A stretch of DNA of 46,695 nucleotides from Alphaproteobacteria bacterium (GTDB lineage Bacteria > Pseudomonadota > Alphaproteobacteria > Caulobacterales > Parvularculaceae), in the NCBI GenBank assembly GCA_016125455.1, contig WGLS01000032.1, positions 1-46,695 on the forward strand, read 5' to 3'. Below, one piece after another: positions 33,117 through 42,664 of the stretch. The translations under genes and the position numbers were made by a program. Every line of letters starts with the position of its first letter. Position 1 is the stretch's first letter. Under the pieces are notes generated by a model, which was not told the DNA's origin, ran no database searches, and saw only the letters and a list, made by a program, of their open reading frames with translations.

Positions 33117-35819
33117 TTATGCGTCGCCTTTTTGAAGGGCCGCCTGGGCGGCCGCCAGTCTGGCAATCGGCGTCCGGTATGGCGAACAGGACACATAGTC
33201 CAGACCAATGCCCTCAACGATGCGGATCGACTTCGGATCGCCTCCATGCTCGCCGCAAATCCCGAGCTTCAGGCCGGGACGCGCCCGGCGGCCCTTTTCA
33301 ACGGCGATCCGGACAAGTTCGCCGACGCCTTCGTCATCGAGCGTCACGAACGGATCGACCTCATAAATCTTCGTACGCAGATAATCAGAGAGGAAGGATG
33401 CGGAATCGTCCCGCGACAATCCAAACGTCGTCTGGGTAAGGTCATTGGTGCCGAAGGAGAAAAACTCCGCATCCGCCGCAATCTTGTCGGCCGTAAGGGC
33501 CGCGCGCGGCAATTCGATCATTGTACCGACGAGGTACTCAAGCTCGACGCCCGCGGCCGAAATTACCTCTCGCGCAATTGCGTCAATGCGTTCCTTCACG
33601 AACGCCAGCTCGCGCGCCTCGCCAACAAGCGGCACCATGATTTCCGGTATGACGGGGTTGCCGGTTTCCCTGGCGACGCCGATCGCCGCCTCAATGATGG
33701 CGCGCGTCTGCATTTCGTAAATTTCCGGATAGGAAACCCCGAGGCGACAACCGCGATGGCCCAGCATCGGATTGAACTCGTGCAGAGACTGCGCGCGGCG
33801 CTTGAGCTTGGCGGCGTCAACGCCCGATGACGCGGCGACTTCTTCAATCTCCTCGTCAGAATGCGGCAGGAATTCATGCAGCGGCGGATCGAGCAGGCGC
33901 ACGGTCACTGGCAAGCCCGCCATGACCTTGAACAATGCCTCGAAGTCGCTGCGCTGCATCGGCAAGAGCTTGGCTAACGCCGATTCCCGACCTTCCTTCG
34001 TCTCGGCAAGGATCATCCGTCGGACAGCGACGATCCGGTCGGCGTCAAAGAACATATGCTCGGTGCGGCAGAGGCCGATGCCCTCCGCGCCGAAGCCGCG
34101 GGCGACCTCGGCGTCATGGGGCGTCTCCGCGTTCGCGCGCACCTGCATCCTTCGATGCTTGTCCGCCCACGACATGAGTTCGGCGAAATCGCCGTGCAAT
34201 TCCGGCTCGATCTTGGCTACCTCGCCGACATACACCTTGCCGGCGGCGCCATCGACCGTAATCGTGTCGCCCTTCGAAAGCTTGCGGCCCGCCGCTTCCA
34301 GTTCGCCGCTCGCTTCGTTGATGCGCAAGTCGCCAGCGCCGCACACGCACGGCCGACCCATGCCGCGCGCCACGACGGCCGCGTGGCTCGTCATGCCGCC
34401 CCGCGCCGTTACAATTGCGCGCGCGGCGTGCATCCCGTGGATGTCCTCAGGACTCGTCTCCACCCGGACGAGAATGACGTTGCGTCCTTCCTGAGAAAGG
34501 CGCTCGGCTTCGTCGGAGCTGAAGACGATCTCGCCGGACGCCGCGCCGGGCGACGCGGGCAACCCGGAAAGAAACAGATCGCGCGGCGCGTCGGGGTCGA
34601 GCGTCGGATGGAGAAGCTGGTCAAGCGAATGCGGATCAACGCGGCCGACCGCTTCCTCCTCGGAGATCAGGCCCTCGCGGCACATGTCGACCGCGATCTT
34701 CATGGAGGCGGCGGCGGTGCGCTTGCCGTTGCGGGTTTGCAGCATCCACAACTTGCCTTCCTGCACCGTGAATTCGATATCCTGCATGTCCCGGTAGTGG
34801 GTTTCGAGCTTCTGGAAGATGCCCGACAGCTCGCCGAACGCCGCCGGCATCGCCTCCTCCATCGACGGCTCGTTCTCGCCCATCGCAATGCGGCGCGCCT
34901 TCATGATCGGCTGCGGCGTCCTGATGCCGGCGACGACGTCCTCTCCCTGCGCATTGATCAGAAATTCTCCGTACCGGATGTTTTCGCCAGTGGAAGGGTC
35001 GCGCGTAAAGGCGACGCCGGTTGCGGAAGTCGCGCCCATATTGCCGAACACCATCGCCTGCACGTTGACGGCGGTGCCCCAGCTTTCGGGAATGCCCTGA
35101 AGACGGCGATAGACGTTTGCGCGCTCATTTCGCCACGAGCCGAAAACCGCCGTGATCGCGCCCCACAGCTGATCGTTCGCGTCTTGCGGAAAATCCCTGT
35201 CGGACGCGTCTTTCACCTCTTTCTTGTAGGCGGAAATGATTTCCTTCCAGTCCGAAGCCGAGAGCTCCGTATCCAGAATGAAGTCGTTGTCCTCCTTGTA
35301 CGTCTCCAGAATTTCCTCGAAAGCGTGGTGATCGAGGCCGAGGACGACATTGGAATACATCTGGATAAAGCGGCGATAGCTGTCATAGGCAAAGCGTTCG
35401 TCGCCGGAAAGCGCGGCGAGGCCTTTCACCGTCTCGTCATTGAGGCCGAGATTGAGGACCGTATCCATCATGCCCGGCATCGAGGCGCGCGCGCCGGATC
35501 GCACCGATACGAGAAGAGGCCGCGCTGGATCGGCGAATTCTCGGTCGACGAGCTCGCCGACCCTAACAAGGGCGGCGTCGACAGCTTCCTTCAACCCGTC
35601 GGGATAAGCGCGGCCATTCGCGTAGAACGCCGTGCAGACCTCGGTCGTGATCGTAAAGCCAGGCGGCACCGGCAGGCCGAGGTTCGACATCTCGGCGAGA
35701 TTGGCGCCCTTGCCGCCGAGCAGGTTCTTCATGGAGGCGTCGCCATCGGCGACGCCGCCGCCGAAACCGTAAACCATCTTGGCGATCGTCGCCGAAGCCG
35801 CCTGCGCCGTTTTGCTCAT
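33117..35819 (-). CDS. ppdK: Pyruvate, phosphate dikinase
   Basis: PpdK interconverts pyruvate + ATP + Pi with PEP + AMP + PPi, working in gluconeogenesis or reversed glycolysis in the cytoplasm. The 900-residue form starting MSKTAQAA at 35819 fits the family size; about 86 upstream in-frame codons look like a non-coding extension. Blocks in order: KGANLAEMSNLGLPVPPGFTI (ATP-grasp), SVRSGARASMPGMMDTVLNLG, the swivelling domain with the phospho-histidine in ARGGMTSHAAVVARGMGRP, and the PEP-binding barrel with LCRTEHMFF, PMLGHRGCRLG, and FFSFGTNDLTQTTFG. A complete and probably active enzyme. Confidence 0.95.
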   Translation of the reverse strand: MSKTAQAASATIAKMVYGFGGGVADGDASMKNLLGGKGANLAEMSNLGLPVPPGFTITTEVCTAFYANGRAYPDGLKEAVDAALVRVGELVDREFADPARPLLVSVRSGARASMPGMMDTVLNLGLNDETVKGLAALSGDERFAYDSYRRFIQMYSNVVLGLDHHAFEEILETYKEDNDFILDTELSASDWKEIISAYKKEVKDASDRDFPQDANDQLWGAITAVFGSWRNERANVYRRLQGIPESWGTAVNVQAMVFGNMGATSATGVAFTRDPSTGENIRYGEFLINAQGEDVVAGIRTPQPIMKARRIAMGENEPSMEEAMPAAFGELSGIFQKLETHYRDMQDIEFTVQEGKLWMLQTRNGKRTAAASMKIAVDMCREGLISEEEAVGRVDPHSLDQLLHPTLDPDAPRDLFLSGLPASPGAASGEIVFSSDEAERLSQEGRNVILVRVETSPEDIHGMHAARAIVTARGGMTSHAAVVARGMGRPCVCGAGDLRINEASGELEAAGRKLSKGDTITVDGAAGKVYVGEVAKIEPELHGDFAELMSWADKHRRMQVRANAETPHDAEVARGFGAEGIGLCRTEHMFFDADRIVAVRRMILAETKEGRESALAKLLPMQRSDFEALFKVMAGLPVTVRLLDPPLHEFLPHSDEEIEEVAASSGVDAAKLKRRAQSLHEFNPMLGHRGCRLGVSYPEIYEMQTRAIIEAAIGVARETGNPVIPEIMVPLVGEARELAFVKERIDAIAREVISAAGVELEYLVGTMIELPRAALTADKIAADAEFFSFGTNDLTQTTFGLSRDDSASFLSDYLRTKIYEVDPFVTLDDEGVGELVRIAVEKGRRARPGLKLGICGEHGGDPKSIRIVEGIGLDYVSCSPYRTPIARLAAAQAALQKGDA

Positions 35820-36119
35820 AGTCGAATCCCGTCCCAAGCTCGCTTCCGCCGGCCGCGCCAGGCGCCAGGGAATCGACGCAGGCCCTTGCAGGCGCCGCGC
35901 CAGACACGCTGCATCAATGACAGCGCCGCACGGATCATCCGCCGCGCGCGGCAATGCGCCATGAGGCGCGCATGCCGCAGTTGCGCTAGCGCGGCGCGCC
36001 CTGCAAGGCAAGAACCGCAACGCCGCGCCGGCCGCGCCTCCCGGGAATGCTTGCAACCACGCACCGCCGCGCTTCAATTGGCCGGCGATGAGCCAACCGC
36101 CACACGATAGGAAACCGCC
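35820..36119. other. Gene-free divergent spacer between ppdK and the crotonase gene
   Basis: This 300-base stretch separates divergent genes and should hold both promoters. It is very GC-rich with many GCGC steps. Open frames crossing it lack start signals or domains. I see no RNA gene, terminator or clear operator. Confidence 0.4.
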
Positions 36120-36896
36120 ATGCGAGATGAACGCGCGTTCGACTTCCTGAAGCTCGATGCAGACGCCGGCGTCGCGAGGCTTTCATTCAATCGGCCTGAC
36201 GCACTGAATGCGCTTTCCGCGGCGCTGCTCCTGGAATTCGTCGCTGGAATTCGGCGCCTCGACGCGCGCGACGACGTCGGCGTCATCATCGTAAGGGGCG
36301 AAGGACGCGCCTTCTCCGCTGGCGTCGACCTCAAAGAGTTGCAGGGCCAGAGGTTTACTGCCGGACGCGTCGGCGGCGCGTTCGACGGTCCCGCCGGCGA
36401 CGCCGCCGCGGCGGTGCGCCAGACCACGAAGCCGGTCATCGCGCAGGTGCACGGCTTCTGTTTCACCGGGGCGCTGGAACTCGCTCTCCACTGCGACCTT
36501 ATCTATACGACCGCAGATACGAAGTTCGGCGACACCCACGCGAAATGGGGGCTAAGGCCAACATGGGGCATGAGCCAGAACCTGGCGCGCGCGATCGGCG
36601 TTCGCCGCGCGCGGGAGCTCTCTTTCACGGCGCGAACCTTTACCGGGGCCGATGCGGTTGCGTGGGGGCTCGCCATCGAGGCCGCGCCGGACGCGGCAGC
36701 GCTGGAGCGGCTCGTATCGGAGCGGGCGGCGGCGATGTCAGCGGGCAGCCGCGGCGCAATCTCCGCCTACAAGAAGCTCTACCGGCTCCACGAAGAAAAC
36801 CGTCCGCTGGAAGACGCGCTCCGGGAGGAAGTTGCGCTCGATTTTCCTGAGATCGGCGACACCAACGAACGCCTCGAAAGGTTTGGCGCACGGTGA
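36120..36896 (+). CDS. Enoyl-CoA hydratase/isomerase family protein (crotonase fold)
   Basis: The 258-residue protein is a crotonase: NRPDALNALSAALLLEF, VIIVRGEGRAFSAGVDLKEL with the first oxyanion-hole backbone, and QVHGFCFTGALELALHCDLIY with the second. In the active-site stretch KFGDTHAKWGLRPTWG a His occupies the position of the first catalytic Glu of classical hydratase, so the reaction may differ from hydration. It starts at 36120 with a weak GATAGGAA. The DsbA-like gene begins inside its stop (GTGA overlap), so they are translated together. CoA substrate unknown. Confidence 0.85.
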   Translation: MRDERAFDFLKLDADAGVARLSFNRPDALNALSAALLLEFVAGIRRLDARDDVGVIIVRGEGRAFSAGVDLKELQGQRFTAGRVGGAFDGPAGDAAAAVRQTTKPVIAQVHGFCFTGALELALHCDLIYTTADTKFGDTHAKWGLRPTWGMSQNLARAIGVRRARELSFTARTFTGADAVAWGLAIEAAPDAAALERLVSERAAAMSAGSRGAISAYKKLYRLHEENRPLEDALREEVALDFPEIGDTNERLERFGAR

Positions 36897-37546
36897 ACGC
36901 AACGGCCGCACAAACCACCCTCGACGTCGTCGCAGACCCGATCTGCCCTTGGTGTTATATCGGACTCAACAGCCTCGCGCAGGCGCTGTCCGCCAGTCCA
37001 GGTCATGGATTTGATGTCAGGCTGCGTCCTTTCCTTCTCTATCCTGACATGCCCGAAGGCGGCGTCGAACGCGCCGCATCCTACGCCCGGAAATTTCCGG
37101 ACCCGGCGCAACGGGAAGCTCTTGCCAGCGCGGTCGCCAATTCCGCCGCTGAGATCGGCCTTGAATTCGACTTCGCGCTTGCGCCGCGCATCCCGAGGTC
37201 GCTGCCCGCGCTTCACCTGATTGCACGGACGCGACCCGATTCAGGCCAATTCAACCTCGCCCTTGCGATATATAACGCCTACTGGCGGCTCGGGGCGGCG
37301 ATTGATGCGCCCGACACCCTTGTCGAGATTGCCGGGGCGGCCGGCATCGACCCTGCCGCCGCGCGCGAAGCCCTTGCCGAGCCGATGGAGGGTACCGAGG
37401 CTGAAGCGGATCTCCTGCGACGTGGCGGCGTCGACGGCGCGCCAACCTTTATTGTGGGCGGACAGGCTGGCTTCGCCGGGTCAATGCCGCCGGGCCGGCT
37501 GCTTGCTGCGCTCGAACACGCCCGAACGCTGGTCGAAGGGGCCTGA
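36893..37546 (+). CDS. DsbA-family oxidoreductase (FrnE/2-hydroxychromene-2-carboxylate isomerase-like)
   Basis: This 217-residue thioredoxin-fold protein carries the redox motif CPWC (18-21) in DPICPWCYIGL, the helical insertion typical of FrnE-type DsbA proteins, and the cis-proline region GVDGAPTFIVGG. It has no signal peptide, so it likely acts in the cytoplasm, as FrnE members do. Members are thiol-disulfide oxidoreductases or glutathione-linked isomerases; which cannot be decided. GTG start overlaps the crotonase stop, implying coupling and a possible shared catabolic role. Confidence 0.88.
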   Translation: MNATAAQTTLDVVADPICPWCYIGLNSLAQALSASPGHGFDVRLRPFLLYPDMPEGGVERAASYARKFPDPAQREALASAVANSAAEIGLEFDFALAPRIPRSLPALHLIARTRPDSGQFNLALAIYNAYWRLGAAIDAPDTLVEIAGAAGIDPAAAREALAEPMEGTEAEADLLRRGGVDGAPTFIVGGQAGFAGSMPPGRLLAALEHARTLVEGA

Positions 37547-37676
37547 AGGGCGTTCGCGGCCTGGGCGGGGCCTATTTCTTGAATGGCCGTCGTGAAGGCG
37601 GCTTCGAAAGCTTTTGTTGCACAGGAATGCGCTTCGGACGACACGAATGACAAAGGTCAGGGATAAGGTGACAATC

Positions 37677-38561
37677 ATGCACAAGACAATCTGGGTCGCG
37701 GCCGCCGCGTCGCTTCTGTGCGCGTGCGGCGAACAAGCCGCCGCCGAGGATGGCGCGTGGCTGCGCCGGGAGATCGAGCGGGCGCGAGACGGCGCAACGA
37801 TCAATGTGCCGTCCGGCGACTACGATATGTCCGACGTAACCTTCAGCAAGGACCTTACGCTGGTCGGCCCGCCCGATCGCAGCGCAGTTCTTCGCGCGGC
37901 TAACGTGACGGACAAGGGCGTTCTCGTGCCCACCGGCGGGGCGAACCTGACAATCGAGAACCTGACCTTCAAGGACGTGACGGCATGGGACCGCAACGGG
38001 GCCGGCGTGCGTTTCGAAGGGCGAAACCTCACCGTCGTGAATTGCCTGTTCGACGGCAATGAAGACGGCATCCTTGCGACCGGCGACGACAGCGGGGTCA
38101 TCCGCATCAGGAATTCAGACTTTATCGACTCAGGGTTCGGCGATGGCCAGTCCCATGGCGTCTATGTCGACGGCGCAGCGCTCGTCGAGGTGACGGATTC
38201 GAGATTCATCGGAACCCGCATCGGCCATCACCTCAAGAGCGTCGCGCAAAAGACGGTCGTTACCGGCTCCTTTTTCGACGACGCCCGGGGTCGTACGAGC
38301 TATGCGATTGACATGCCGGCCGGGGGCGAAGCGATCATCCGCGGGAACACTCTTGTCCAGTCCGTCGACAGCGACAACTGGGCGATCTTCAACTATGACC
38401 TCGGCAAGGGCGGCGCGCCGGTTAGCCTGACGATCGAGGGCAACAAGGTGACTAACCATTACCATGGCGGCGTGCTGTTCCGGAACGATACGCGGATCAA
38501 GCCGGTCGTCCGGGACAACGAGATTGACAACAAGGGACGCGCCCCGCTCAAGATCCAGTAG
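37677..38561 (+). CDS. Right-handed parallel beta-helix lipoprotein or secreted protein
   Basis: The ATG at 37677 follows AAGGTG and yields 294 residues with a signal peptide whose LLCACGE end resembles a lipobox; an in-frame ATG at 37647 is less likely. The body shows repeating NxT/NxL ladders typical of pectate-lyase-like beta helices: NLTIENLTFKDV, NLTVVNCLFDGNEDGI, VIRIRNSDFIDSG, VEVTDSRFIGTRIGHH, TVVTGSFFDDARG and TIEGNKVTNHYHGGV. Such folds bind or cleave surface polysaccharides, but no catalytic residues can be assigned. It stands between the DsbA-like gene and a BcsL-like acyltransferase. Confidence 0.78.
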   Translation: MHKTIWVAAAASLLCACGEQAAAEDGAWLRREIERARDGATINVPSGDYDMSDVTFSKDLTLVGPPDRSAVLRAANVTDKGVLVPTGGANLTIENLTFKDVTAWDRNGAGVRFEGRNLTVVNCLFDGNEDGILATGDDSGVIRIRNSDFIDSGFGDGQSHGVYVDGAALVEVTDSRFIGTRIGHHLKSVAQKTVVTGSFFDDARGRTSYAIDMPAGGEAIIRGNTLVQSVDSDNWAIFNYDLGKGGAPVSLTIEGNKVTNHYHGGVLFRNDTRIKPVVRDNEIDNKGRAPLKIQ

Positions 38562-38664
38562 GGGGGCAGCCGAACGCCTATGGCAAGCGACAGACCGCTT
38601 GGCACCGTCAGCCCGCCCGGACTGGTCCAGCGAAAGAGAAGGCCGTTGCGCCGCAGGACCGTCC

Positions 38665-39873
38665 ATGCGCATTGAAGTCGTCGAGGACGTTCGTCGTTCC
38701 GTCGAGATCGAACTCGATTGGGACGAGCTTTACGCTCGCGATCCCCATGCGACGATCTTTCTTTCTTCGCGCTTTATCGGGCGCATCGCCCTCCGCACGC
38801 CCGGGCGTTTCAGGATCCTGCTCGCGTGGGACGACAACGACCGCTGCGTCGGGGCATTTCCGCTGCTCGCCCGAACCCGATGGAGCAAGACGGAAAGCCT
38901 TCTCTACAACGAACTCGACATGCTCGGCCACGTCTATGACGCAGACTATACGGGGTTTCTGTGCGACCCCGCTCTTGAAAGATCAGTATGCGAGGCTTTC
39001 GCGCGGACGATCGCCGCAATGCCGTTCGCGCGGCTTATCCTGAGCAATTTTTCAAGCCCGGCGGAACGGCTCCAGACCTTCCTCGACGCCTTTGACGCCA
39101 ACCTGTTCGAAACGGTCGTCTCGGAACGCCGCATCAATTCGAATGAGACGAATAATCTCGTTTGCCCCTATATCGAACTGCCCGATGCCTTTGAGGATTA
39201 CCTGCAGTCGCTCAGCGCAAACACGCGGCAGCGCATTCGACGATTGCTGCGCAAGCTTGGCGACGATCCGGACCTCCAGATCACCCGTTCGCGTCTGGAG
39301 ACGTATGGCCATGACGCAGCAATTCTGTCCGACCTCTGGTTCCTGCAGTATGCGGAGCGAAAAGGCGCGAAACGCGCGCGTCAGCTCGCCGCGCAACTCC
39401 GCGAACTGGCGGCGACTGGCCTGGCAAGCGGGATCATGCAGGTCGCCATTCTCTGGCGCAACGGCAAGCCCGTCGCCGCGCAGGCGAACTATATTGATCC
39501 GGTGAAGCGCTCCGCGCATTTCCATGTCGCCGCGCGCGACGACACCGTGCGAGACCTTCAGGCCGGCGCCCTGCTGCACGCCTACAGCATCCGCTGGGCG
39601 ATCGCCCAGAGACTGACGCTATACGATTTCACCCTTGGCGATGAGCCGTACAAATACCAGTTCGGCGCGCGGGACCGGAAAATCGCCTGCGTTGAGGTCC
39701 TGACCAGAACGCGGGCGAATACGACCGGAGCGCTCGACCCGGGCCGACGCCAGGAAGTCGTGGACTTGATCCGCAAGTACGCCGCGCGCGGCTGGAAAGA
39801 GCGCGTCGACATCGCCCTGCAGCAGGCCGAGGCCGTATGGCCGGAAGTCGCTAAAGACCTGAAAGCCGGATGA
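38665..39873 (+). CDS. GNAT/FemAB-fold acyltransferase (BcsL/CelD-like)
   Basis: The 402-residue protein resembles the CelD/BcsL family of GNAT-fold proteins linked to exopolysaccharide synthesis. It includes the family's WDELYARDPHATIFLSSRF opening, LSANTRQRIRRLLRKLG in the middle, and the acetyltransferase-like core VAILWRNGKPVAAQANYID with HFHVAARDD and the C-terminal YDFTLGDEPYKYQFGARDR. It should be cytoplasmic and transfer an acyl group, perhaps to a sugar or lipid carrier. ATG 38665 is supported by CAGGAC; the open frame upstream lacks similarity. No polysaccharide cluster is visible in the window. Confidence 0.8.
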   Translation: MRIEVVEDVRRSVEIELDWDELYARDPHATIFLSSRFIGRIALRTPGRFRILLAWDDNDRCVGAFPLLARTRWSKTESLLYNELDMLGHVYDADYTGFLCDPALERSVCEAFARTIAAMPFARLILSNFSSPAERLQTFLDAFDANLFETVVSERRINSNETNNLVCPYIELPDAFEDYLQSLSANTRQRIRRLLRKLGDDPDLQITRSRLETYGHDAAILSDLWFLQYAERKGAKRARQLAAQLRELAATGLASGIMQVAILWRNGKPVAAQANYIDPVKRSAHFHVAARDDTVRDLQAGALLHAYSIRWAIAQRLTLYDFTLGDEPYKYQFGARDRKIACVEVLTRTRANTTGALDPGRRQEVVDLIRKYAARGWKERVDIALQQAEAVWPEVAKDLKAG

Positions 39874-39952
39874 TTCCGCCCCGGCCTTCAAACGCTTGAG
39901 GTGCGGCGGACCGGACGAACCGGTCCGCCGTGAAGACCAACATCACCGACTA

Positions 39953-42151
39953 TCAAAATTCGCCAGTAATCGAGATGCGGAAGTTCCGGCCACGGAGCGG
40001 CACGGTATCTTTCCGGAAGGATGCGTGGACGCGCGCATCCTGGTCGGTGAGGTTCGACGCCGCCAGTCTGACGGCGAACGGACTGTTTGCGCCAAGCGGA
40101 CGCACCGTCGCGTAGAGATTGAGCATCTGATACCCGTCGGTCGGCAGCTCGAACTCGGCGATATCGTCCTGCTCCGCGACAAGCTCCGTTTCAAAGCGGA
40201 GATCGCCATACTCGTGACGCGCCTCAAGACCGATCACCCCGGAGAGAGGCGGAATTCGCGGCAGGTCTTGATCGGCGCCGGTGTCGCGGGTTGCGCGAAC
40301 ATAATCGACGCCGAGATCGCCGTGGAAATGAAACCCGCCCGTGCGGAAAAGTTCCGCCTCAACCGACGCCTCGAAACCATAGAAGTCGGCGTCGTCCTGC
40401 TCGAACTCGAATACCGGCAAGCCATCATCGTCATCTGAAATGACGAACTCCTCCAGAACTTCGTCTTCTTCAGCGAACAGGCCGGTCGCGTCGAGGATGA
40501 TGAAGTTCTGATAGGAGGTATAGAAACCGTTCAGGACGAACCGGAACAAGTCGTTGGTGTAGCGGAACGTACCTTCGACGCCTGTCGCGACTTCCTCGTC
40601 AAGGGTTGCGTCGCCGATCTCGAACGCATTCGTCGCGAGGTGGGGGCCGTTCGCAAAGAGCTCCGTCGCCGATGGCGCCCTTTCAGTGCGGAAGGCGTTG
40701 ACGCCGAGGAAGACCTGTTCGGTCGCATTGTAGCCAACGCCGCCCGAAACAGAGAAGCTGTCAAAGTCCCTTGCAAACCCTGACGGAACAATGCCGTCGA
40801 AATCGCTGTCCAGCACCTCATGTCGGGTGTTCTCATACCGGCCGCCAAGGTCGATGCGCCATGGTCCGGTTGAATACTCCTTCAACAGGAATACGCCGTA
40901 CTGGGCCGTATCCGTGGGCGGAATAAACGCTTCCTCGCCGATGGCCGAGAATTCGGAAAGCCGAAACTGGAAGCCTTGCGCGCCGCGCAGCGTTCCGCCG
41001 AGAAAAGGCTTCGCGCGGTTGACGAATTCAAGACGCCCTTCCCAGCCCTCATTGGTGAAGGTCGTACCGGGTTCGCCGGGCGCTTCGAACTCAATATGCT
41101 GATAGTCGGCGTAGCCAAGGCGAAACACCGCTTTCTCCAGCCAGCCGTCGAACCGATATTCGCCGGCGAAGTCGATACGGCGCTGCCTCAGATCGATGAA
41201 GGCCCCTTCCTCCTCTTCGCCTTCTTCTTCCTCGCCTTCGCCTTCTTCCTCTTCCTTCTTTCCGCCGGCAAGGCCGTACTCGCTGTCGATCACCGTGCCG
41301 GAAACGCCGAAATAGCCGCGCTCGCCAACCCATGACAGGCCGCCGGATGCGCCGCTCGTTTCATAGAACGAATTCGGAAGCGTGCCGAAGGCTTCTTCCT
41401 CTTCTTCTTCGCCTTCTTCGCCTCCTTCGGCTGCTTCCTCCGCACGCAAAGGCCCGGATTCAGCAAAACCCGGAATGTCGTAATCCTCCGCTTCGCGGTA
41501 AAAACCATCACCATGCAGAACAATGGAGCCGCTGCCGACATTGCCGAGTTTGAGGTCGAAGGCGCCTGCGCCGTCGAAGCCGTCATCAGCGGTTGAGGCG
41601 CCGAGCGTTCCGCTCACATCAAAACCGTCTTCCGGCACGCTGGACGGGATGCGCCCTGAGATGACGTTAACGACGCCGCCGGCCGCCGACGACCCGTAGA
41701 GCAGCGTCGCCGGCCCGCGGACGATTTCGACCCGCTCTGCGGACGCCGGGTCAATCGATACCGCATGGTCCGGGCTCGCCACGCTGGCGTCGATGGCGCC
41801 GATGCCATTGTCGAGGACGCGGACCCGGTCCTCGCCAAGGCCCCGGATGATCGGACGGCTGGCGGCCGGACCGAAATAGGTCGTCGAGATGCCAGGTTCG
41901 CGCGAAATCGTTTCCGCTACGGTGTTTTGCAGATTTCGAGCAAGCTCTTCCTTGTTCACAACCGACGTGCCGACGATGGTCTCGTCGACTGTTCGGGCAA
42001 GCGGCGAGGCGGTGACGATGATCTCATCGCCGATTTCGGAAGGCTCCTGATCGATGACCTGGGCGAACGCAGGCGAGAGGGCGGTTGTTCCGGCGAGCGC
42101 GCCGATGATGATGCGCGACGACGCGCGCGATTTTGTTGACGTGGGCTTCAT
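39953..42151 (-). CDS. ZnuD-like TonB-dependent receptor with acidic loops
   Basis: The 732-residue outer-membrane receptor has a signal peptide (cleavage near AFA), a plug domain (about 44-165) with the EIIVTASP box and GEDRVRVLDNG, VEIVRGPATLLYGS, and a 22-strand barrel ending FRISITGEF. Residues 238-253 and 299-315 are almost pure Glu/Gly loops at the place where ZnuD-type zinc receptors carry His-rich metal loops (DIPGFAESGPLRAEE, then GLAGGKK). The DNA there is a GAA/GAG-type repeat. It is downstream of a DUF2946 gene on the same strand, as in many metal-uptake pairs. Substrate is probably a divalent metal, unproven. Confidence 0.87.
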   Translation of the reverse strand: MKPTSTKSRASSRIIIGALAGTTALSPAFAQVIDQEPSEIGDEIIVTASPLARTVDETIVGTSVVNKEELARNLQNTVAETISREPGISTTYFGPAASRPIIRGLGEDRVRVLDNGIGAIDASVASPDHAVSIDPASAERVEIVRGPATLLYGSSAAGGVVNVISGRIPSSVPEDGFDVSGTLGASTADDGFDGAGAFDLKLGNVGSGSIVLHGDGFYREAEDYDIPGFAESGPLRAEEAAEGGEEGEEEEEEAFGTLPNSFYETSGASGGLSWVGERGYFGVSGTVIDSEYGLAGGKKEEEEGEGEEEEGEEEEGAFIDLRQRRIDFAGEYRFDGWLEKAVFRLGYADYQHIEFEAPGEPGTTFTNEGWEGRLEFVNRAKPFLGGTLRGAQGFQFRLSEFSAIGEEAFIPPTDTAQYGVFLLKEYSTGPWRIDLGGRYENTRHEVLDSDFDGIVPSGFARDFDSFSVSGGVGYNATEQVFLGVNAFRTERAPSATELFANGPHLATNAFEIGDATLDEEVATGVEGTFRYTNDLFRFVLNGFYTSYQNFIILDATGLFAEEDEVLEEFVISDDDDGLPVFEFEQDDADFYGFEASVEAELFRTGGFHFHGDLGVDYVRATRDTGADQDLPRIPPLSGVIGLEARHEYGDLRFETELVAEQDDIAEFELPTDGYQMLNLYATVRPLGANSPFAVRLAASNLTDQDARVHASFRKDTVPLRGRNFRISITGEF

Positions 42152-42251
42152 GGGTCATTCTTCCGTTAACTGATCGATACCGCCCGACAGCGCGCCCTGC
42201 GCAACGGCGCAAGGAGGGATCGCTCTTCAAGGCGAAGGAAATTCGGCTCAG

Positions 42252-42572
42252 TTATCGAAGAGGCGGCCCGCGGGCGCTCGCCGCACGCGTGGCGGCGGCG
42301 ACGATGCGGTCGAAAGCGGAAGGCGCGATGTCCGCAATGGAAAATAATGCGTTCGGTTCGATCTCGACGGGCGCGACCGGAAGCGCATCATCGCCCTGGC
42401 CGGTCAAATGGCAGATTGCGCATTCGTACGCAGCAGGATCGACCTCACCGTGGGCATGAGCCGCCGCAAGCAAGGCCTGGCCAACGAACAGCGCCGCCAG
42501 CAACGCCGCCGCCCAACGATGAAACCGGGCGGCGGACAAGGCGTCGGAAAAGGTTCCGCTTACGCTGATCAT
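42252..42572 (-). CDS. DUF2946-like small membrane protein with metal-type residues
   Basis: The 106-residue protein begins with a TM/signal helix (about 20-38, WAAALLAALFVGQALLAAA) ending in AHAHGEVD, followed by CAICHL (Cys51, Cys54, His55). This His/Cys pattern is typical of DUF2946-type proteins encoded beside copper or zinc TonB receptors, suggesting periplasmic metal handling. The chosen ATG (42572) lacks a good Shine-Dalgarno; the upstream in-frame GTG-type extension is unsupported. The receptor gene follows 100 bases downstream on the same strand. No clear Zur box was found between it and the aminotransferase gene. Confidence 0.65.
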   Translation of the reverse strand: MISVSGTFSDALSAARFHRWAAALLAALFVGQALLAAAHAHGEVDPAAYECAICHLTGQGDDALPVAPVEIEPNALFSIADIAPSAFDRIVAAATRAASARGPPLR

Positions 42573-42664
42573 GGCGTTACAATATCCGAATGTGACGTGA
42601 ACTGGCAATCCCGGCGCAACGCGCCCTAGCCGCAAAATGCCTGGCCGCAAGGATCAGCCTGTTC

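Noticed and set aside
34056-36110. Very long plus-strand open frame opposite ppdK
   Set aside because: It is the high-GC antisense shadow of a well-conserved enzyme; the translation is Arg/His-rich without a domain.
42573-42664. Search for a Zur-type metal-response box before the DUF2946/receptor pair
   Set aside because: Only GATATTGTAAC-like half matches were seen, no inverted repeat good enough to claim a site.
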